64,000 nucleotides of DNA from Acinetobacter sp. A47. Its GTDB lineage: Bacteria > Pseudomonadota > Gammaproteobacteria > Pseudomonadales > Moraxellaceae. The position numbers and the translations under genes were made by a program. The stretch spans positions 186,001 to 250,000 of the forward strand of contig NZ_JSUS01000071.1 of assembly GCF_000805455.1 (NCBI RefSeq), read 5' to 3'. Below the pieces are notes generated by a model that searched no databases, had not been told where the DNA came from, and saw nothing but the letters and a program-made list of their open reading frames with translations. How positions within the stretch are numbered: position 1 is the first letter of the stretch; each line of letters opens with the position of its first letter. This document shows positions 57,585-64,000 of this stretch, piece after piece.

Positions 57585-58034
57585 ATGATGTCCACCTACC
57601 CAACTGACAATTCCCGATTATTATGGATGATCATCGGGGGAATAAGTGTTGTTGTGGTTCTGTTCCTTGCTGTTCAATGGTTTTTGACACAACCAGAACA
57701 GCAACCCGCAACCATGCCGGCACCATCTGTTGCAGCTCAGGCTGTCGAAACAGCATCGCCAGACACCACAATGACGGCTGCGCCTGTCATCACAGAACAC
57801 CAGCCTGCCGAGCCGGTTAAACTGGTCGAAGAGTCGCTTGTCAAAGCACCGCTTCCTGCCAATGACACACTGGCCAAAGAAGAAATTGCAAAGCTGGATG
57901 ATATTCATGCCCAGCTTCAAGACCAGCAACATGAGCTAAAACAGCAACATGAAGATGTTGATCAAATGCTGAAACTGAAAGAAGAGCAGATCAAGTTATT
58001 AGAGGCACAACTGGCTGCCCAGAATCATTCTTAG
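57585..58034 (+). CDS. Membrane-anchored coiled-coil protein
   Basis: A 149-residue protein with one N-terminal membrane helix (LWMIIGGISVVVVLFLAVQWF, about residues 13-33), an Ala/Pro/Thr-rich linker (about 35-95) and a C-terminal coiled coil (about 98-146, rich in Gln, Leu and Glu). No family recognised. It starts 11 bases after the zinc-ribbon gene, so it is probably the third gene of the prlC operon. A terminator follows. Confidence 0.72.
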   Translation: MMSTYPTDNSRLLWMIIGGISVVVVLFLAVQWFLTQPEQQPATMPAPSVAAQAVETASPDTTMTAAPVITEHQPAEPVKLVEESLVKAPLPANDTLAKEEIAKLDDIHAQLQDQQHELKQQHEDVDQMLKLKEEQIKLLEAQLAAQNHS

Positions 58035-58038
58035 ACAG

Positions 58039-58070
58039 AAAAAGCTTTAACTTTCGTTAAAGCTTTTTTT
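58039..58070 (+). terminator. Terminator of the prlC operon
   Basis: Stem AAAAGCTTTAAC / GTTAAAGCTTTT with loop TTTC, followed by TTTTT. Confidence 0.9.
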
Positions 58071-58083
58071 ATGGCCGGATGCT

Positions 58084-58998
58084 TTAATCTAAAAGCTGAC
58101 CAGAACGCGATTTCAACTGAAGCGGTTTCTGCATGGTTTGTGCAATCAAGATTCCCGCCAAAGTCAAACCACCACCCATATAATGGAACATTTGCAAATG
58201 TTCTCCGAGTAGGGCCACGGCAATCAAAGCCGTAAATAGAGGCAACAGGTTCATAAAGATACTGTTGCGATTTGGTCCTAAATGCCGGACGCCTTCAATC
58301 CATAAATAAGACAGCAACACCGATGAGAAAATGCTGGCATACACAATCAACGGAATCGTGTGCTGATTCAGCTGTATATCTTGAGCGGGTAAAAACACAA
58401 AGAAGGGCAATACATATAAAATCGCAAAGCTGGATTGGACAAAATTCGACTGCCAGGCCGGAATCGGCATTTTCCAGCGCTTTAACAACACCCCATATAA
58501 AGCATAACCTGCTGCTGCAATCAGCATTAAACCATCGCCGAGGTGTACGCCCTGCTCCCATATATTACGAATATGACCATGACTCAATAAATATAAAATG
58601 CCATAAAAAGACAGAGCCCCACCGAATAACATGCCATAGCTGATCCGGTCTTTGAGCAACACACTGCTCAATAGCATGGTCAGTAATGGAATCAGGGCCG
58701 TGACAATCGCCATATTGGTTGCCGTGGTCGTTGCTGCAGCCTGATAAGATAAAAACTGAAATAATGACACCGACAAGAAACCGCCCAATGCCAATTGCTT
58801 CCAGTATTGCCGGATGGTGTAACGATTTTTCCAGACCGGGATCAGTACAAAGGTACTCATTACGGCGAGCGCCAGTACCAGACGATAAAAGGTAATCGCG
58901 ACAGGAGAAATGGCATGGCTGGCCATTTTGGACACCACCACATTGCCCGCCCAAAATAAAATGGCAAATAATGGATAAAAAAAAGCTTTCTGAAACAT
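58084..58998 (-). CDS. DMT-superfamily (EamA) transporter 3
   Basis: A 304-residue ten-helix EamA-type membrane protein (LFAILFWAGNVVVSKMASHA near the start; the second repeat from about residue 150, WEQGVHLGDGLMLIAAAGYA). Substrate unknown. The ATG at 58998 has GGAG in its leader; a GTG nine bases earlier is also open. It diverges from AraC regulator 3 across 112 bases. Confidence 0.88.
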   Translation of the reverse strand: MFQKAFFYPLFAILFWAGNVVVSKMASHAISPVAITFYRLVLALAVMSTFVLIPVWKNRYTIRQYWKQLALGGFLSVSLFQFLSYQAAATTTATNMAIVTALIPLLTMLLSSVLLKDRISYGMLFGGALSFYGILYLLSHGHIRNIWEQGVHLGDGLMLIAAAGYALYGVLLKRWKMPIPAWQSNFVQSSFAILYVLPFFVFLPAQDIQLNQHTIPLIVYASIFSSVLLSYLWIEGVRHLGPNRNSIFMNLLPLFTALIAVALLGEHLQMFHYMGGGLTLAGILIAQTMQKPLQLKSRSGQLLD

Positions 58999-59110
58999 GA
59001 ACTCCACCTATACATGGCTGTAGCGATCATGCTAAAAAATAATCAGCTTGCTTTTACGCGATAAAAAGACGAAAACTATCGTAAAAAAGACATTTAACTT
59101 GAGCATCCGC

Positions 59111-59890
59111 ATGGGACAACACTTTCAACACGGCTTTCTGGATTATCCGGTCTATGCTTTCTCGGAAAACTATCCACATGGCCATATCGAAGACTGGCAC
59201 AGTCATGAGCGGATCCAGCTGATTCATACGCTCAGCGGCGTGATCCGGGTACAGACCCAGGAAGGCATCTGGATTACCCCGCCAGGACGAGGCGTCTGGA
59301 TTCCTGCGCATAAACCGCATGCCTTACTCAGTAGTGGTCATGTCAAGGCACGAGGCGTATTTATTGACGCGTCAATCCAGCACGGCATGTGTAATGAGTG
59401 TCGTGTCGTCGCCATTCCAGCCCTGTTAAGAGAATTAATCAGCAGTGCCATACAGATCCAGCATGCTATACAGCCTGCAAGTCGCAATGAACGATTATTA
59501 CAACTGATTCTGGATGAAGTTCGCCTGTTGCCAACGCTGGCATTTAGTTTACCCGAACCACAAAGCCCCAAGCTGCAACAACTCTGCCAGCGCATTAAAA
59601 ACAATCTGGCCTTAGAATGGCATCTGGAGCAGAGCGCCCGGCTATTGCATATCAGCAGTAAAACGCTGGCGCGACATTTTCAAAAAGAAACCGGTTTACA
59701 TTATTCCGATTGGGTTCGGCAGGCAAAACTGATGCAGGCCATGATCGATTTATCCCTTAATAAGCCGGTGTTAAATGTGGCACTAGATTTAGGCTATGAG
59801 AGCCCGAGTGCTTTTAGTGCCATGTTTAAACGTGAAACCAGTATGACACCCAGTGATTATCTGAAACAGTTTTCTGCTGAGCCTGTTTAA
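59111..59890 (+). CDS. AraC-family transcriptional regulator 3
   Basis: A 259-residue cupin-AraC regulator, similar in layout to the broken regulator 2. The cupin motif is DWHSHERIQLIH (about residues 29-40) with VWIPAHKPHAL near 68-78. The helix-turn-helix segments are LEQSARLLHISSKTLARHFQ around 178-197 and LNVALDLGYESPSAFSAMFK near 226-245. The start at 59111 is tentative; a longer TTG-started frame reaches back to 59048. It presumably senses a ligand and controls the adjacent exporter. Confidence 0.86.
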   Translation: MGQHFQHGFLDYPVYAFSENYPHGHIEDWHSHERIQLIHTLSGVIRVQTQEGIWITPPGRGVWIPAHKPHALLSSGHVKARGVFIDASIQHGMCNECRVVAIPALLRELISSAIQIQHAIQPASRNERLLQLILDEVRLLPTLAFSLPEPQSPKLQQLCQRIKNNLALEWHLEQSARLLHISSKTLARHFQKETGLHYSDWVRQAKLMQAMIDLSLNKPVLNVALDLGYESPSAFSAMFKRETSMTPSDYLKQFSAEPV

Positions 59891-59969
59891 AGACAGGAAA
59901 TCTTCCTATCGGCAAAATGCGCATTCCCTTCACTTTCGCACAGGCATAAAATAAGCCCGAACCCTCAAT

Positions 59970-60569
59970 TATGCCATCGCACATCTGAAATTCTCCAATG
60001 CCATGGTATTTACCTGTTCTTCCCTGATTTTTATTCCGCTGATCGCCTAGCTGTTCCTGAAAGAAAAAGTTACCACGACGATGCCTTGTGCCGCTGGACT
60101 CAGCTTTATTGGCGTATTCTGCGTGGCAAAACCCGATCAAGGCTATTAAACTGAATCTCCATTGTCAGCATCAGTTCAAGTCTATTGGCCTGTATGGCCT
60201 TCGGCACCGTTCGTGCCCTGAGCCAAACAGAACCTCCTGAACGGATCATATTCTATTTCTGTCTGATTGTTTCCCTGCTTTCGGTATTTACCATATTCAG
60301 GGTATGGCGGCCTTATCATCTCATGAACTATTTTTCCTGGTCGTGGCTGGTATCCTAGCCAATGTCAGCCAGATTTTTATGTCTCATGCCTATCGTTTGC
60401 CCCTGCTGGACAGATTGCCCCTGTCAATTATATTGCGATTAACTTCGCCGGAGTTTGGGGATTTTTGCGCTGGCATGAAATGCCAGATTTATATAGTGTG
60501 ATTGGTTTCGGCATTATTTTATTGGCCATCCTATTATGCCGTCCCCTGTTCCAAAGGGAAAACAGTTAA
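59970..60569 (+). pseudogene. Decayed DMT-superfamily (EamA) transporter
   Basis: Three reading-frame pieces match one DMT transporter. The first (YAIAHLKFSNAMVFTCSS, then LFLKEKVTTT) carries an in-frame TAG after IPLIA. It stops at about 60150. The second continues in another frame (SSLLACMAFGTVRALSQTEP). The third ends at a natural stop at 60569 (PVNYIAINFAGVWGFLRWHE, then IGFGIILLAILLCRP). At least one stop and two frameshifts are present, and the N-terminal part is missing. It lies right after AraC regulator 3 and looks like a second, dead exporter of that locus. Confidence 0.82.
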
Positions 60570-60679
60570 TTAAGTACCCAATCATTTATATATATCAAAA
60601 ATCACCAATAAAGGCTCCACTATTATTTTATTGGGTCTTTTGATAAATTGTGCTGCTTTATAACAACTGGAAATATCAA

Positions 60680-61222
60680 GTGAAAAAAATATTTTTAACC
60701 TCATTCATCGGGGCATTTTTACTTCTTTCTGGATGCTCAACCACAATGCCTATTAATTATATTGCTTCTCCATCTATTCGAGGACAAGGGGATATTGGTG
60801 TTGGTGTATTCAAATATATCCCCGCTGAGAAAGGTTTGGTTAAACAAAATGAATTTCAAAAACCCACAGCAGCAATTGGCAGTATGTATATGTCTGATAA
60901 AGCAAATGTATTGTTAAAATCATCATTAACTAAAGAATTAATTGCCGCTGGATTCAATCCAAGCCAAGATGCAGAACTAAAAATTTCAGGAGATATTCAA
61001 AAATTTGAATATAACTGGATCGGCTTTGTAGAAGTAGATTTTTATTTAGATATTGAATATTTAGTCACAAAGAATGGAAAAACAATTTATAAAAATACTA
61101 TTAAAACGCATAAAGCAGCTCCCAAAACAGCAGGAGGAACAGACTCCGAAGCTGTACGCTCAGCAATTTCTTCAAATATTGGAGACCTTTTACAAGATCT
61201 AAGAAGCCAGAAAATTATCTAA
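60680..61222 (+). CDS. Lipoprotein, possibly YajG-like
   Basis: A 180-residue lipoprotein. A GTG start gives KKIFLTSFIGAFLLLSGC, with the lipobox LSGC (Cys19). GGAAATATC precedes it. The mature part has a beta-rich region with LTKELIAAGF and LKISGDIQKFEYNWIG near residues 93-115, and ITYKNTIKT-like strands, reminiscent of YajG-type lipoproteins. I am not certain of the family. A bidirectional terminator follows. AT-rich compared with neighbours. Confidence 0.68.
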   Translation: MKKIFLTSFIGAFLLLSGCSTTMPINYIASPSIRGQGDIGVGVFKYIPAEKGLVKQNEFQKPTAAIGSMYMSDKANVLLKSSLTKELIAAGFNPSQDAELKISGDIQKFEYNWIGFVEVDFYLDIEYLVTKNGKTIYKNTIKTHKAAPKTAGGTDSEAVRSAISSNIGDLLQDLRSQKII

Positions 61223-61257
61223 AAATAGTTTTACTTAAATCACTATTTATTTCGTAA

Positions 61258-61285
61258 TAAAAAAGCACCCGAAGGTGCTTTTTTT
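61258..61285. terminator. Bidirectional terminator between lipoprotein and TRAP genes
   Basis: Stem AAAAGCACC / GGTGCTTTT with loop CGAA, A-rich before and T7 after. Serves both converging genes. Confidence 0.92.
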
Positions 61286-61296
61286 AATTGTCACTG

Positions 61297-63501
61297 TTAG
61301 TGTTTATACCAGCCAAACATCTGGAAGATATACGGTGCATAGGTCACCAGCACCAACGATGAGAACAATACAATAATCGGCAATAACCAACGTTCATAAC
61401 GGAAGTAGAAACTGGTGTATTTCTCTTTCGCTTCCCTGTCGGCAGCCGAGACTTCCTCATCCCCGACGGAAAGCCTTGTCAGCAAGTGGTTCAAGGCGAC
61501 CGGTGGCGTTACATAACCAAACTCGAAGGCCACCAGTACAATCATCCAGAAGTGAATCGGGTGAATACCATTCTCGTAGGCCACAGGGGCTACCGTCGCC
61601 GCCACCAGAATCACTGCACCGAACGGATCGGTAGTCATGCCAATAATCGCCAGTAACAGGGCAATAAAGGCAAGAGAAATATAGATATTGCCCAAATGCG
61701 TCGGCAATAACTCCACCACTTCAGCACGTTCGATCAAGCCACCGACACTGGCAGACAAGGCCATCAGCAAGATCAATGCCCCGATATGACCAACAGTTTC
61801 TGACGTTGCAAAACGTAATGCACCACCAAAACCGAAGTGCTTGCCTCCATGCGGATCATGCGTTTTCAAGAATTCAGATTTTTTCTCATGTTCACGTACC
61901 AGTGCTTCATGCTTTGGATCAATGACCGGTGCTGACGCGACTTTTGCTGCGAAGAGCTTGTCAAACAGGATCATGGCGATCAACACCAGCGGTAAAATCA
62001 TAGGTGCAGTGAATTCATTGATCGAGGTATCTAAAGCCAGCTTATAGAACATCACCACGGCGAAACCAATAATCACATAAGGGATAACCGGTACACACGC
62101 GCGTAACATGCCGGGTACTGCAACCTTAGGTGAATTCACACGGAATTTTTCTTCCGCAAGAATCAGGGAAACGCCCAGGAAAATAAATGCGGTTAACCAG
62201 AAAACATAAATACCATGATCAAATAATTCGGTCGAGGTCACATGGCGACTGTCGAGCATTGAAATCAGGATCACCAGCAAGCATGGACGAATCACCACAC
62301 CTAAAGAACCTGACATTGCCGATACAGCTAATGCATATTGGCGACGGGCACCCGAGTTCCAGACTTCCTTATAGATGATGGCACCGGCTGCAATCACGAA
62401 AATCCCTGAAGCGCCTGTATAAGCGGTTGGAATCGCTGCTGCGATCAGGATCAACCAGGTTAAGGTTTCAGGTGCCAGGTTCCATGGGCGCAGGATATTT
62501 AAGAACAAATCCATGACACGGGTTTGGGTCAGTAACATACCGGCCCAGATAAACAGTGCCAGATTCAGGAAAATACCCGAAAACTCGACCAGAATACCTA
62601 AGTAAATCCCTTGCCCCATCGGATAATCCATGAAGAAGGTAAACACAATTCCCGTTACCAAAGACATGAAGGCATATAGAGGAACACTCAGTAGAGCCAG
62701 ACCAAAATTACCTTTCGGCTGGGCCGTCTTTGGAATAAAGATAAACTGGAAGATACTGATAATGGTCAGCGATACAAACAGTGCAATCCACAACCAGTAC
62801 AGCACTGCCGTTTTGCCAGCGACCTCAACCCCAGAATTCAGTACGGAATGATACTGGCTTACAACCGAATAACTGAGCAAGGCATTGCCCGCCACCATCA
62901 AGGCTGAATAGACACGGAAGTCGATTCTGGTTTTTGGTGCACGTAAACCAATATGGTGATAACGCAAAGACGCTGTAATCGATGCGAACAATACCATTAT
63001 CAATAAAATAACGGTCTGGTTTTCAGAACCGAGTTTAAATATCCCAAAGAAGGTGGTTTCGACTTTACGATAGGTCCGGATACTTGGATGTGCTTCCAGA
63101 TGCTTCATGGCCTTGTCGTAAAATTGATATTTTTCTTCACACTGCTGCTGTGCTGCCAATAAAGAAGCACGCACATCAGACTCGGAAGCTGCGCCGAACA
63201 TACTGGCAAATTCATCGGCAGCATTGGCTTTCATCTGCTCTTGAACCTGTGCCTCGATATTCGGATGCCGATCACAAGAAGGTTTTTCAGGCTCGGCCCG
63301 TAAAAACGAATATTGCATTCCTGTGCTTTGATCACCGTAAAGCCGCTCCCCCATACGGAGCATTTGACCGTGAATCATCTCGCCCGTACCAATAAGCAAC
63401 GTCATTAGCAACAAAGCAAGAATGATGAATGTGGATATCCAATCATTCCAGATATAGCCTAACCAAGCCAATCCAGACTTTTTCTCTTGATCATTTTGCA
63501 T
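61297..63501 (-). CDS. TRAP transporter, fused small and large permease (DctQM-type)
   Basis: A 734-residue membrane protein. The C-terminal part, from about residue 275, is DctM-like (TGASGIFVIAAGAIIYKE, then MSGSLGVVIRPCLLVILISM, later LIIAMTTDPFGA-like and EFGYVTPPVALN). The N-terminal part has four hydrophobic segments like DctQ, but a large soluble insert (about residues 50-140) sits between the first two. No DctP binding protein or partner lies in this window. It probably imports carboxylates. Its binding protein may be elsewhere, or the N-terminal insert may replace it. Confidence 0.85.
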   Translation of the reverse strand: MQNDQEKKSGLAWLGYIWNDWISTFIILALLLMTLLIGTGEMIHGQMLRMGERLYGDQSTGMQYSFLRAEPEKPSCDRHPNIEAQVQEQMKANAADEFASMFGAASESDVRASLLAAQQQCEEKYQFYDKAMKHLEAHPSIRTYRKVETTFFGIFKLGSENQTVILLIMVLFASITASLRYHHIGLRAPKTRIDFRVYSALMVAGNALLSYSVVSQYHSVLNSGVEVAGKTAVLYWLWIALFVSLTIISIFQFIFIPKTAQPKGNFGLALLSVPLYAFMSLVTGIVFTFFMDYPMGQGIYLGILVEFSGIFLNLALFIWAGMLLTQTRVMDLFLNILRPWNLAPETLTWLILIAAAIPTAYTGASGIFVIAAGAIIYKEVWNSGARRQYALAVSAMSGSLGVVIRPCLLVILISMLDSRHVTSTELFDHGIYVFWLTAFIFLGVSLILAEEKFRVNSPKVAVPGMLRACVPVIPYVIIGFAVVMFYKLALDTSINEFTAPMILPLVLIAMILFDKLFAAKVASAPVIDPKHEALVREHEKKSEFLKTHDPHGGKHFGFGGALRFATSETVGHIGALILLMALSASVGGLIERAEVVELLPTHLGNIYISLAFIALLLAIIGMTTDPFGAVILVAATVAPVAYENGIHPIHFWMIVLVAFEFGYVTPPVALNHLLTRLSVGDEEVSAADREAKEKYTSFYFRYERWLLPIIVLFSSLVLVTYAPYIFQMFGWYKH

Positions 63502-63685
63502 GTCTATTCCAGTTTATTGTTATCAACATCCATCCAAAGATGTTGAATCATGCGCTGTCCATGGTTGATAGATAAATGAATTTACCCTCTTATTAACCAA
63601 TCCCTTTTAAACCGCTTAAATTTGAATCAAACTTTTTCTAAAAAGAATGACTACAATCACTTTTTTATTGGTTGTTTTTATCAAT

Positions 63686-64000
63686 TTATGTGTTCTCTAA
63701 TTCTTTCCTTCTTAAAAATAAATAACTTGCTCCACACACAACACCACCAATCGCCCCAGTCAGATGAGCTTCGATGAGAACCGGACTACCAATCAGCTGG
63801 GCTGTTCCTGTTTGCCCGAAGGTATTTTCCCAAATCAGTTTTGCAGCAATCAGGGCCAACACCAGCAAGGCAAATTTGCGTTCTTTCCGGTATTGCAGAT
63901 ATACCAGCCCGACTGCACTGTATAAACCATGCAGCACGCCGGAAAGTCCAGCATAGGCCTCGATATAAGGCAGATAAAAATAAAAAACCAAACTGATGAA
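63686..64000 (-). CDS. Rhombosortase-like rhomboid protease (5' end missing)
   Basis: The gene runs off the right edge, so only the C-terminal about 105 residues are seen. The Ser motif GLSGVLHGL and the His motif EAHLTGAIGG are those of rhomboid-fold proteases. The SGVLHG form is the one I associate with rhombosortases, which process GlyGly-CTERM proteins before type II secretion. No GlyGly-CTERM substrate is evident in the window. Confidence 0.8.
   Translation of the reverse strand, partial: FISLVFYFYLPYIEAYAGLSGVLHGLYSAVGLVYLQYRKERKFALLVLALIAAKLIWENTFGQTGTAQLIGSPVLIEAHLTGAIGGVVCGASYLFLRRKELENT

Overview
The window reads as chromosomal DNA of a gammaproteobacterium of the Moraxellaceae, most probably Acinetobacter. 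This rests on the AT-rich spacers, the gene repertoire (Entner-Doudoroff edd-eda, LeuA2-type leuA, metX-metW, class I fumarase) and protein similarity as I remember it; no search was run. No insertion sequence, prophage, CRISPR array or rRNA gene was seen.

Layout. 1-7.6 kb: a gluconate/acetate block with gntP (cut by the left edge), eda and edd on the minus strand, and ackA-pta on the plus strand. 7.6-14.5 kb: a DUF6348-like gene, a DMT exporter divergent from an AraC regulator, fumA, three small exported DUF2059-like proteins and a DUF2846-like lipoprotein. 14.6-18.3 kb: the proteostasis cluster tig, clpP, clpX (minus strand). 18.7-21.8 kb: a Fur-boxed TonB-dependent siderophore receptor followed by piuC. 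21.9-26.7 kb: leuA behind an unannotated leucine-rich leader peptide, then the overlapping set metX-metW-Sel1 protein. 27.4-34.5 kb: rdgB, an AEC transporter, tatABC, the Tat-exported phosphatase phoX, an NRDE-domain protein and lgt. 34.6-41.7 kb: wrbA, a YihY-family membrane protein, a second DMT/AraC pair whose AraC gene carries an amber codon, an FAH-family hydrolase, a YcxB-like protein and a double SRPBCC-like protein.

41.7-51.8 kb is the most unusual part. Two paralogous, highly repetitive Gly/Asn-rich proteins (1867 and 655 aa) and a small membrane protein lie between direct copies of a tRNA-Arg(ACG) gene with its terminator. 51.8-64 kb: rnr, oligopeptidase A with a zinc-ribbon partner, a third DMT/AraC pair followed by a decayed DMT pseudogene, a lipoprotein, a fused TRAP permease and a rhombosortase-like gene cut by the right edge.

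How the parts connect. Two arrays of four 11-bp Pho-box-like units stand upstream of tatA and of phoX. This suggests that the Tat translocase and its phosphatase substrate are induced together under phosphate starvation. The leuA leader suggests leucine-dependent attenuation. Three separate divergent DMT-exporter/AraC pairs in 64 kb, two of them with lesions in or beside them, suggest a recurrent and evolutionarily labile efflux module. The repeat-protein pair is the best candidate for an undescribed system: probably secreted, self-associating surface or matrix proteins that exchange sequence with each other.
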